This document shows positions 33,835 through 45,000 of a stretch of DNA of 64,000 nt, in pieces. Location of the stretch: contig JAOWBW010000281.1 in the NCBI GenBank assembly GCA_026119855.1, positions 248,001 to 312,000 of the forward strand. The letters run 5' to 3'. The notes beneath the pieces are model-generated. The model had not been told where the DNA came from and did not search any database. It worked only from the letters and a program-made list of their open reading frames with translations. This stretch comes from Campanula takesimana (Eukaryota > Streptophyta > Magnoliopsida > Asterales > Campanulaceae). The stretch's first letter is position 1, and every line of letters starts with the position of its first letter. The translations under genes and the position numbers were made by a program.

Positions 33835-36736
33835 ATGAAGAAATACTATGAAGAGAAGTGCAAGAATGTCTTCTGGCTTAGACCAGCATTTCACAAGCAA
33901 TTATTCACGACAAAATCTCAACGGTTTCTTCAATTCCGAGCAGATTCCTCTACAGCGGCTTTACTTCTCTTCCTCTTCTTCTTCCTCTCTATCGGCCTTC
34001 TAGTTTTCGCAGGATGGATCGACCTGGTAAGATCACAAAATTTGTGTGTCTATTTCTTATTCCATTAGAGTTTGTTAGACTTCGTTAGCATGTTTGTTGT
34101 TGTTACAACAACATACTAACTCCACTAGTCTAACAACTCTAACAAAATCTTACACATATGTCCTATATTTACAAATATTTCTATCTGCTCATTAATGCTC
34201 TCTCTGGAACAAAATAATTGTTGCTTTTTGATTTTTCACATGTTTTCAGAAAGACACTTATTGTTATAAAAACTACCACGTTTACTCTTAGTTAATATCT
34301 TTCTCTCCTACATTACTTCACTCAATAAATCAATAGATAGAGTCAAACAAGATCTAGTGTGGGGGTAAAATAGGAACTTGTATGCTTTTGATTCTAAAAC
34401 GACAATTATTTTGGACCAAAATTTTTGCCTCAAAACAAACGAAATCTATTTTGAACCAGATGGATGGAGTATTTATTTTGAATGGTTTTAACTCTAGTTT
34501 ATCTCATTTTCTTGCAGTCTATATATTCAGGAAATTCTTCTCAAAAACCATTCTTTTCATTCAGTAGAAAATCAAACACTCCACATAGTTTCCCTCTAGC
34601 ATGCCATTCATGGAACCACACACCAACATGTCCCCAAACATACCCAACCACACACAAACCTCCTCCAAATCTCGACCATCAATCAAACGAAACATGCCCA
34701 GGTTACTTCCGTTGGATTCACGAAGATCTACGGTACTGGAGAGAGACAGGAATCACAAGGGATATGGTAGATAGAGCAAACAGAACTGCCCATTTCAGAT
34801 TAGTGATCAAAGATGGAAAAGTCTATGTTGAGAAGTTTAAAAAGTCAATCCAAACTAGAGCTTTGTTTACATTATGGGGATTTGTGCAGCTCTTGAGATG
34901 GTATCCCGGAAGATTACCTGATTTGGAACTCATGTTTGATTGTGATGACCGACCGGAAATTCAGGCGAACCATTACCGGGGACCGAATCCGGGCCCACCA
35001 CCATTGTTCAAGTATTGTTCAGATGGATGGAGTATGGATATTGTTTTTCCAGATTGGTCTTTCTGGGGCTGGTAATATATACTACCTCCCACTCTCAGCT
35101 CAATGTGCACAGTTACTGTTCATTTGGTCAACTTGATCAAACTTTGACCATATTCTTATGAAAATCTAGATATTCCTATCCCATTCTAAACATTGTTATT
35201 GTTTCACCGTTAGAAACAATATCAATAACACTTTTTAGAATTCCATAGAGATATCTACATTTCATAAAATTATGGTCAAAATTCAATTGAGTTGACAAAA
35301 AAAGTCAAAATTTGCACATTGAGCTGAGACATAGGTAATATGTCTCATTTCTTGGGAAAATGACTTAAAAATCAAATCTTATCAATTTTTTTAGATTTTA
35401 TTTATATTTTTGTTAAAATAGGCCTGAAACAAATATAAAGCCATGGCACATAGTGTTGAAGGACATACACGAAGGGAACAAAAGAATCAAGTGGAAGGAC
35501 AGGGAACCTTATGCTTATTGGAGAGGGAACCCTCTTGTGGCTCTAACTCGGCGTAATCTTATGACTTGCAATGTTACAAACACAACGGATTGGAATACTC
35601 GCTTATTTATCCAGGTACAAGAATGTACAAACATGTAAAAACCATTTCTTAAAAACGTTGACAAGTCAGTAACTTGCTATATTTTTTCCTCCACAGGATT
35701 GGGCTAAAGAATCCAAAGTTGGGTACAAGCAATCTAATCTTGAAGATCAATGCACTTATAGGTAAATATCACGATTCTTTGATATATATATCATACGCAA
35801 CCTTGTCTATATAGACTGATAAAGCATACGTGCCATTGTATATATTATGTTAGGTACAAGATATATATAGAAGGATGGGCATGGTCCGTGAGCGAAAAGT
35901 ACATTTTAGCGTGTGATTCGCCAACCTTATACGTTACACCTCGCTACTACAATTTCTTCATAAGAGGCATGACACCATTAAAGCATTTCTGGCCTATTAG
36001 AGACAACGACAAATGCAAGTCCCTTAAATTTGCCGTGGAATGGGGGAATAATAACACGGAAAAGGTAACAAATGAACAAATGGTTTTTATAACTTATAAC
36101 AATCAGTTCATTTATTAAATTTCCTTTTCATTATCTGTTTTCATAACTATATAAAAAAAAATTATATATGTAATTTCACATGTTTATGGAAACATATTTT
36201 TTTATATAAAAATGGAATCGGATAGTAAAGTTTAATAAATGAACCGACTATTATTATTATGGGCTTAAAGTGTGCCCTAAAATCATATGTTAGAGAAACC
36301 GATAAACAAAACCCTTTTCTTTTAGTATATGAATAATCTTTAGAGAAAGCTAATGTTGTAGAATATTTGCTAGGCAAAGGCGATCGGGGAAGCTTCTAGT
36401 CGATTCATTCAAGAGGATCTTAAGATGGAGTTTGTGTATGATTATATGTTCCATTTGTTGAATGAGTACGCGAAGCTTTTGAGGTTCAAGCCTACGATTC
36501 CTCCTAATGCTATTGAGATATGTTCGGAATCAATGGCGTGCCTTACAGATGAGAATTGGAACAAGTTTATGGTGCAGTCGTTGGTGAAGGCTCCTACGGA
36601 TAGAAGTCCGTGTTCTATGGCTCCGCCTTATGGTCCTATGGAACTTGGGGCATTTCTTGATCAAAAAATTAAAGGGATCAAGCAAGTTGAGGCGTGGGAA
36701 GATGAATATTGGAATGATCGTACCAAGAAGCAATGA
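33835..36736 (+). CDS. Rumi-like O-glucosyltransferase (DUF821/CAP10, GT90), copy A
   Basis: Six exons: 33835-34026, 34518-35071, 35422-35614, 35697-35761, 35854-36064 and 36374-36736. They join in frame to 525 residues. Residues about 40-62 are a single hydrophobic anchor, giving a type II membrane protein. The lumenal region has the family motifs CPGYFRWIHEDLRYW, LMFDCDDRPE, FPDWSFWGW, PYAYWRGNP and LKFAVEWGNNN. The family transfers sugar to proteins or glycans in the ER/Golgi in animals (Rumi/POGLUT); plant substrates are largely unknown. All splice sites are GT/AG. Intron 1 carries a degenerate MITE and intron 2 another. It is the tandem paralog of the gene at 37914-40595. Confidence 0.93.
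34194..34472. mobile_element. Degenerate MITE in intron 1 of Rumi-like copy A
   Basis: The ends CTCTCTCTGGAACAAAATAA and TTGAACCAGATGGATGGAGTA are weakly inverted. Interior ACAATTATTTTGGACC matches the inverse of the left end. Confidence 0.5.
35080..35340. mobile_element. MITE in intron 2 of Rumi-like copy A
   Basis: Starts TACTACCTCCCACTCTCAGC and ends GAGCTGAGACATAGGTAATA, with inner inverted TCAATGTGCA and TGCACATTGA. It starts only nine bases after the splice donor. Confidence 0.75.
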
Positions 36737-37913
36737 GGACTCGCGACTCGCCCTTCTTTTTTTTTTTTCCCATGGAATTTAATTTGTAACTTGTTGAGCT
36801 TTAGTGTTGTTTAAAACAGAGTCTTGAACTTTGATATGTACTTACAAGTATTGAGATTGTAATATCCATGTTGTATTTGAGATTTTTGGTGTTATAATAC
36901 AAAATAAATGAAACGAGATCGCTAGAAACCTATTGCAAGTAATGTTGCAAATTGTTCGGTTCGATTTAATTTGTGATTTCATCTCTTAAAATAAAACCAA
37001 TTAAATCAAACCGCAGTTTCAAACCATCAAACAATCATGAAATATAAACATCAAGGTGTAGTAAATCTAGGCACCTATTATTATTTATAAGTTCATCTTG
37101 TTAATCAAATCAGGCTATAAATTATATGCTATTATTTAGGTGACTATATTCAAGAGTGATGATAAAAGAGTGCATATTTCCATTCTTGTAATATCGAGAA
37201 AAAAAAAGGATTTATGTTTGGTGGATGTTTTGTCTTTGTTAATCTTCGTATATGAGTGATTACAGTATCTCTTATTCCAATTGTTATACTTGTGTTAACA
37301 CGGCTTTGAGACAGGTGTAGTCGTCTGCATAGCATAACAGTCGAGCTGTACCAAAGATAAAGATTCATTTCTAACAAATGTATAGCTCCTGTTGGTGGGA
37401 GAGCGAGTGTCAAAAAGTAGCTCTATTCTATTAAATTAATCTGACCGATCAGAAACAGACTGCTATGACTTTTGACTACGCTTCCCCCGTTCATATGTTA
37501 ATACAACACAACACATGTAAAACACATCCTTTTTATAGTTTTACTTTTATCATTACTCCCAAACAATGAAGAGAGGGAAAAAAAAATGAGGAATAAAAAA
37601 GTGAAAACATGAAAGTAAAGAGTTCAGCATTTCAGAAACATGAACAATCCTTTAGAAACATGAAACACAAACTCCCTCAATGTCCACTCTCGTTTTCCCC
37701 ATCACTTTCCTACTCCTCCTTCATGAACTCATGCTCTGTGTGTGCCGCCTGCCCGCCCGCCCGCGCCTGCCTATGTGTTTTTGTAGGTGTGTTCCCTAAA
37801 ACCAGAACGCGCCGGCCAGTATTTTCTGAGCCTCAAAATTATTGCTCTACCTCAAGTTAAATTTTCACAAACTAACTCTTTCGTGATCTAAATCCACAAA
37901 AAAGAATTAGGAT
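36737..37913. other. Intergenic region between Rumi-like paralogs
   Basis: The 3' UTR of copy A and promoter of copy B should be here. It is AT-rich, with a CCCGCC-rich run near 37750. No further gene or repeat recognised. Confidence 0.5.
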
Positions 37914-39448
37914 ATGTCGTCGATCGAAAGAACGAAGTTGTACATTCAAGAAAAGTACAAGAATATCTTCACTGGGAAACCCCATTGGCCATTTCAATCA
38001 CTCAACATCAATAAAGCTTCCGCTTCCGCTACCATTACCACTACCACTACCACCTCTCGATTTCTCTTCTTCCTCTTCCTCTTCGCCGGCCTTTTCTTTT
38101 TCACTCGATGGATTGACCTCGTAAGTCTACATACACACATGTATATATATTTATATATATGTTATTTGTGTGTTTCATCTTGTATTCGGTTGGTACACTG
38201 ATCTTGTTACGTACTCACAATTCTCTTGTTTTATTGCAGTCGTCTATATTTTCAGACTACTCTGAAAAATCATTAAATAGAACAAGAAACACTCTAGACG
38301 AAGAAGTCGTCCCTCTAGCCTGCAATGCATGGAACCACACACAAACATGCCCTCAAACATACCTGCTGGGCCCCACATTCAAACCCCGAAAGAAAACCTA
38401 CGACTCATTATCATCGACACAAACATGCCCAGAATACTTCCGTTGGATTTACGAAGATCTAAGGTACTGGAGAGAGACAGGAATCACAAGAGAAATGGTC
38501 GAACGCGCAAATAGAACTGCACATTTCAGATTAGTGATCAAAGACGGAAAGGCGTATGTTGTGAAGTTTAGGAAGCCATATCAAACTAGAGATTTGTTCA
38601 CTATTTGGGGGATTGCACAGCTTTTGAGATTGTATCCTGGGAGATTACCTGATTTGGACATGATGTTTGACTGTGACGATAGACCAGTCGTCAATGCGAA
38701 GTACTACAATGAGAGACCGAATCTGGGCCCACCTCCGGTGTTCAAGTATTGTTCCGATTGGTGGAGTATGGACATCGTGTTTCCCGATTGGTCATTTTGG
38801 GGATGGTAGCGCCTTAACATCCTTTTATAAGCTCGACACTTAACCAGTTATTTGGATCAGTTGATAAGATGGCTATGAGGTAAGTAGGGTCCACTATTGA
38901 GTGGACCCTACCAATAGCTGTTCGACTAAAGTAGTGGCCCTACTAACCTTGGTCATAGTTGTTTGACTAACAACTTCACCAAATTGATAAGATGGCTATG
39001 AGGTAAGTAGTGTTCACTACTGAGTACTGAGTGGACCCTACCTACCTCATACTCGGTCGACTGACAACTTGACCAAGTAATTGTTCAAGTGTAGTTTGAC
39101 CAATAAATTTTCATAAGGTTACAAACAAGAAATTTGTGTTATCTTTTTGTGTATAGGCCTGAGATAAACATAAAGCCATGGGAGAAGCTGTTGAAGGACA
39201 TAGAAGAAGGGAACAAAAGGACTAAATGGGAGGACAGGGTACCCTATGCTTATTGGAAAGGGAACCCTCATATGTCTAAAGTTAGGGCTAATCTTATGAC
39301 TTGCAATGTTACAAATGAAGCAGACTGGAATGCCCATTTATTCGTCCAGGTAAATTCATATGTTTATTTGACAAGTCAACTGCTACACTTATTATACTGA
39401 GAGAGAGAGAGATAGAGAGGGTATACATACATATATACATATATATAC

Positions 39449-39491
<43 letters not shown>

Positions 39492-40595
39492 GGGTCGTGC
39501 TCCTGTGAGAACCTAAATATCGTGAGAATCGTGAGAACTTGGATACATTAGGTTTTTACCTAATGTATCCAATGGTTCACTTGGATACAATGGATACATT
39601 AGGTTCTTACCTAATGTATCCAAGTTCTCACGATATCGGTTCTCATTTGAGCACCATATATATATATATATATATATATAATATCTGTACTTGTCAATTT
39701 GTTTGATCACCAGGATTGGAATACGGAAACCCTGCAAGGATTCAAGCACTCGAAAATTGAAGATCAATGCACATATAGATATAAGATATACGTAGAAGGA
39801 ATTGGATGGTCCGTGAGCGAAAAATACATTTTAGCATGCAACTCGCCAACTTTATACGTAGCATCTCACTTCTACGACTTCTACATTAGAGGAATGGTGC
39901 CATTGAAGCATTATTGGCCTATTAGGGACACCAACAAGTGTAGAGCTCTTAAATTTGTTGTCGAATGGGGCAACAATAACACTGAAAAGGTAACTAAAAA
40001 TAACTTATCCGCATTCACTTAATTATCAATGAATATCTCTTATGAAACACTGGTTTTTCCATAATACTATAGAAAACCAGTTTTTCCAACAATGAAAATC
40101 GTATAATTGTCTCTTAAAGTTGTTAAAAAAAAAAGATTTTTCCTTAGTATTTTGAAAAGGTTGGTTTTTCATAGGACTTATTTCCTGTTAATTTTGAGTG
40201 AGAACTCAAGTTAATAATATGAAATTTTATAGGTGAAGGCGATTGGGGAGGCTTCTAGTCGATTTATGCGAGAGGACTTGAATATGGAGAACGTGTATGA
40301 TTATATGTTCCATTTGTTGAATGAGTACGCGAAGCTTTTGAGGTATAAGCCTACGGTTCCTTCTAATGCTATGGAGTTATGTTCGGAGTCAATGGTGTGC
40401 CTTGCAGATGGGAATTTTAACGAGTTCATGAGGGAGTCGCTGGTAAGAGGTCGGAAGGGTACGCCTCCATGCACTATGCCTCCACCATACGAGCCAACGG
40501 AGCTTGGAGCTTTTTGGGATGAGAAAGCTAAAAGGACTAAGCAAGTTGAGGCATGGGAAAATGAATATTGGAACAATCTTAACAAGAAACAATGA
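37914..40595 (+). CDS. Rumi-like O-glucosyltransferase (DUF821/CAP10, GT90), copy B
   Basis: Five exons: 37914-38120, 38240-38805, 39157-39349, 39714-39989 and 40233-40595, joining to 534 residues. The membrane anchor is near residues 48-66, preceded by a Thr run. Motifs match copy A: CPEYFRWIYEDLRYW, MMFDCDDRP, FPDWSFWGW and PYAYWKGNP. The 276-nt fourth exon equals copy A exons 4 plus 5 (65 + 211 nt) with the intron removed exactly. Exon 3 (193 nt) and the last exon (363 nt) have the same lengths in both genes. Intron 2 holds a short internal duplication and intron 3 a palindromic insertion in TA repeats. Confidence 0.93.
38861..39070. repeat. Short direct duplication in intron 2 of copy B
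   Basis: TTGATAAGATGGCTATGAGG followed by TAAGTAG occurs near 38861 and again near 38981. Each is followed by a GAGTGGACCCTACC block. Non-coding. Confidence 0.8.
39418..39490. repeat. (TA)n/(TACATA)n microsatellite
   Basis: Purely TA and CATA repeats flanking the palindromic element. A second TA tract lies at 39656-39681. Confidence 0.9.
39491..39655. mobile_element. Foldback MITE inserted in TA repeats, intron 3 of copy B
   Basis: It starts AGGGTCGTGCTCCTGTGAGA and ends GGTTCTCATTTGAGCACC. Inside is a perfect 24-bp inverted repeat at 39530-39553 and 39609-39632, with a further internal repeat of CTAATGTATCCA. The RNA would form a long hairpin. Confidence 0.75.
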
Positions 40596-42075
40596 AGAAA
40601 ACACACACACACACCCCAAATCCCTATTTAGCTTTGTTTTGGAATAGATGGAGGCTGGTGTTTGTTTTAGTGCAATTTTATCGTGGTACAAGCAATGTGC
40701 AAATAAGTTTTTTTTAAAAAAATATATTATTTTTAAATGTTTGACAAGACAACTGCAACAATTGTGATGTGACAGAGGGGGTATACTTATATACTCCCTC
40801 AGTCCCAGAAAGATAGTCCCAATTTGACTTTTATGGTCAAAAAAATGATCCTCGACCAACCATTGGTGACGATCTAATCATTCTAGTGAAATTGTAAAAT
40901 TTGTAATTGATAAATCATTAAGTGATTTATCAATAAAAAAATTTAGAATTTTATTGTGATTATTAAATTGACACTAATGTTTGGTCAAAGTTTATTTTTG
41001 TTGACCATAAAAAAAATCAAAATGAGACTATCTTTCAGGGACAGAGGGGGTATTTTCCAATACTCCATCTATCATCACACATACAACCAACATGATGTTC
41101 ATGTTTTCTGACTACCATGAGATCATCTATTTGGGCAATCATTTAAATTTCTTCACTTTCTCCTTTTTAGTCTTAGTCGTAAAATGCCTTCAAATTCCAT
41201 AACAATAGTATTATACAGTCAGAACACCTTATTTTCTTTTATGTAATCTTCATCGAACTGAATACCAGAATCATGACATATTCAGGTTTTAGAGCTATTT
41301 CATTTTTCTTGGAGTATTTATTACAATTATTTTTGTTTATTACCCAAAAAAAAAACAAAAAAAACAGCTCATTGTTCAAGTTCAAATAGTAGAAACTTGA
41401 TTTTTAGACACGGGGAAGCGTATTTAAATGCTGTTTATTTAAAGGAAACAGATTGAAAAAACAGAATCTTGATTTTAAAACCGAACCACAATACGGACTA
41501 ACAGATGTTCCTACATCCCAACTACCCATCTTTGAAAGCAAGACCTTCCTAAGAAACAGGGGGAGTAAAAACAAGTACTTATATCCAACATTTTCAATAA
41601 CAACTGACAAGCATTGAATATCATAAGAGATAGCAAATTATTGATTGCTTAAGAGACAGAAAGATCACTAAAGGAGAAAAGATCACTCAGTCATACGCAA
41701 ATACGCGACACACGTATAAATGAAACGCCATTAGAAAGAAGTTTTAAATATTTGTGCAATAACCGTAATCATCAGACACGGATTTCCTAGTGACATAAAT
41801 TCTTATGTAAAAGGAGGGAACAGTGAGTGCATTTACCTTGTAATAACATGCTGGAAAATCTCAATATAAGCCTTTGATCTGAGTGGAAAGTCGAAACAGT
41901 ATGCCTACATCACTTGGATCATATCCCTGAAAGCCAAGTGCAAGCATGAAAAGGTTGAATCAACTGAAAAATATATAAGAAGACGATATTATTACATTTT
42001 CTTTTTCTTCTTTATGTTAATTTAATAACAATTGAAATAGGAAAGAGGCGTACCTGGATCAGGAAGGTACAATCC
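40596..42075. other. Intergenic region with MITE and NLR 3' UTR
   Basis: Contains a MITE at 40792-41052. On the minus strand, a probable spliced 3' UTR of the receptor gene is suggested by a donor (CCAG/GTACGC at about 42053) and an acceptor (CTTTCAG at about 41931). Nothing else is recognised. Confidence 0.5.
40792..41052. mobile_element. 261-bp MITE, same family as 7239-7499 and 46611-46874
   Basis: Starts TACTCCCTCAGTCCCAG, ends GGGACAGAGGGGGTA. Shared interior: TTGATAAATCATTAAGTGAT and the GTTGACCATAAAAA inverted block. Confidence 0.85.
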
Positions 42076-45000
42076 TCACATTAATTGATTATCTATCTTG
42101 ACGTAGGGAATGTGGGATATGCAGGGCCAATAATCACTTTTCTCCTTCTTACGCATTTCTTCCACAACTAGACATTTTTCAATACTAAGACTTGAAAGCG
42201 TGGGAAGCATAGTTCTGGGCAACTCTAGAAGCTTAGGACACTCGAAAATACGAAGATCCGAAAGCATGGGAAGCATAGTTTTGGGCAATGTTTGAAGGTT
42301 AGGACAGTCCGTGATGTTTAGGCTTTTGAGAGAGGACAGGTTTTCAAGGAGATTCCCAAGAGATTCTAGATTCATCATAAATCTGATTTCAAGACATGTT
42401 AAAGCTGTAGCAGTAGGGAGCTGAGTCCCCACCTGTGAAAAGGAAACCAGTTGGGGGAATTTTCCAATGAGTTCGAGTGTTAGGAGAGAAGTCGGAAGCC
42501 TTGATAAGCCCCACTCTGTAATCGGCTGCTTAACATCCCCCATATGTAGGGATTGTAAGTTTGGAGGCCAACGACCTCCACTTGGATAAAACTCCAAGTT
42601 TTCACAACCAATGATTGTCAGGCGTTGAAGAGACGTCAGGCTTTGCATCTCATTGTGGCACAACATGTTCTTGAGGCTTGGGGAGTTGGTGATGTAAAGA
42701 CTCACAAGAGTAGGGGGCAGACTTCCTTCTGGAATGGACTCTATGCCTTTACAGTTTGATATCTCGAATCGAGTAAGATGAGCCAACCCTTGTGGTAAGG
42801 ATTTTATATTTGACCATCTAATAAGTTCAATTGTTTCAAGCAAACACATTCCCTTCTCTCCCTCATCCGCCTCCTCCATATGCTCGCAATCCCAAACTGA
42901 AAGATACCTTAGAGTGGTGGGTAGCTTCTTGCCTATGGGAAACAACTTGAGACGTGGACAATTGCATATACTAACAGACTCCAGATTAGAAAATTCATGT
43001 TCTCCACGCTTGCTGGTTCTCCTGCTTCGCTTTTTAGTTTTAGGCTGCAAATTTGTTGGTGATGCCAAGTTGTCTTGCAGATTCTTGCAATACTCGAGGC
43101 TCAACTGCTTAAGAGACGCAAGGCTGTTTTGCCAATTCGGCATCTTCTCAAGTTTATCACAGCTGCTTAAGTACAAAGTTTCAAGATTGCGAGGGAGCAG
43201 TTGCTCTTCATCTCCCAAGGATTCAAGTTGTTGACATTGCATTACCTTTAGAGATTTCAATTTCTCAAGTACCTGACATGCAACATCTGCTTCCCACAAA
43301 TATCTCAGTTTGTCACAATTACAAACCCACAAATCTTCGAGTTCTCCCAAACAACGAATAATCTCTTCATCTAGTTGATTGAGCCCTGACATATTACCGA
43401 CCTCCAACTTCTTGACCGAGCCAATACCAACCATACTTCTTAGAACCGTCTCGCCACAACCATGTATTTTTAACACTCCAAGTGATGGAATCTTCCCAAT
43501 TGAAACCTTGTTCAGTTTCATACATCCAGAAATTTGTAGCTCTTGTAGGCATGGAAAACCAACTTTCAAGATATCATGAGTGTTGGTCAAACCGGCAGAC
43601 CATTCCTCCCAACAACCCATATTGTTGAAGCTTAGAATTGTGAGTGACTGAAAAGAAGTAGTATGAGGAGATCCAGTTCCAAAAAATTCCAGACCCACTG
43701 TTTTCAACCCAGCCATGCCTTCAATAAACAACTCCTTAAGCGAACTTAGTTGTCCGAGTGGCGGTAATTTCTCACAGTTTTTGCAACCGATCAATCTTAC
43801 CTTCACCATATCACCAAACACCCGATCGCCAAACCAACAAGGAAATTTCTGGGCCCCATATAATTCAATCTCCAGACTTTTCAAGCCTTTTTGAGGCTTT
43901 AGTGCCTTTAGTACCTCAAATTCATGTCCATAGTCTCGAGTATCAGCTGGGCTGCTACTCCATTTCATCTCCAATCCATGAATACCCTCCTTACCCGATA
44001 AGTTAGCCTCCACAGCATCTAGCACGTCCAACACCTTCTCTAGGCCAATTATTGGCAATGTTCCTTGGAGATGGCGCAGGCCTTTCAACCCGCTAATTTT
44101 ACAGCCATCACTCTTATCGACAATAAACTTTGACAATGTGCGAAGGTGGGTTAGGAGACCGATTCCTGAGGGCATCACGTTAAGACTCCATGTACCAGAG
44201 ATATCAAGATGACGTAGATTAATTAACTTCTGAATGTTTCTGGGCAACTGAACAAGTTTATAGCAGCCATGTAACAACAGTGTTTGCAAATTGTAGAGGT
44301 CACAAACAGATTCCGGTAACTCTGTGATGTCAGTCTTTGAAATATCAAGATATCGAAGGTGATTCATATCACCTATTGACTTTGGTAGATCACTTATGCG
44401 ATACCCATTGAAAGAGAGTGCTCGTAAGCATAATAACCTTGGAAAATCTTTTAAAACCAAACTACTCAAGTAAGAACGATGGGAAGACTTCTCCTGCATT
44501 GGTAAAAGAGTACGGAGACACTGAGCTGCATTAAAAGACTTGAATTTTTTAAAATCAGCATATTCATGGGAAATGAATGATGCATGTCGTGCCTCTTCAG
44601 AAACCTTGTACTGCTCATTATTCATCATTTTATCATCCAACCTAAGATACGTTCCGCCAGCAACGAATTGAGCTAGGTCACTATTAAGATCATGCATCAT
44701 ATACCTTGATATATTCCCAGTGGAAAGTTGGAAAAAGGACCTTGATAGCAGCTCAACAAAATACTCACAACCCAGATCTTCCATCTTCTTCTTCTCTCCA
44801 GATGATTGCTTCAAGAAACCTTGCGCCATCCATAACATAATTAGCTCCTGCTTGTCGAACTCATAGCCCTTTGGAAACAAGGAGCAGTATACAAACAACG
44901 GCTTCAAATGTGGAGGAAGGTGATGATAGCTTAGTCTTAGTGCAGGGATAACGGCATCGTTCTGTCGCTTCCATATCCTGCTAGTTGAAACTTCTATCCA

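Noticed and set aside
34936..35136. Short plus-strand ORF inside Rumi-like copy A exon 2
   Set aside because: Out-of-frame shadow of the glycosyltransferase exon.
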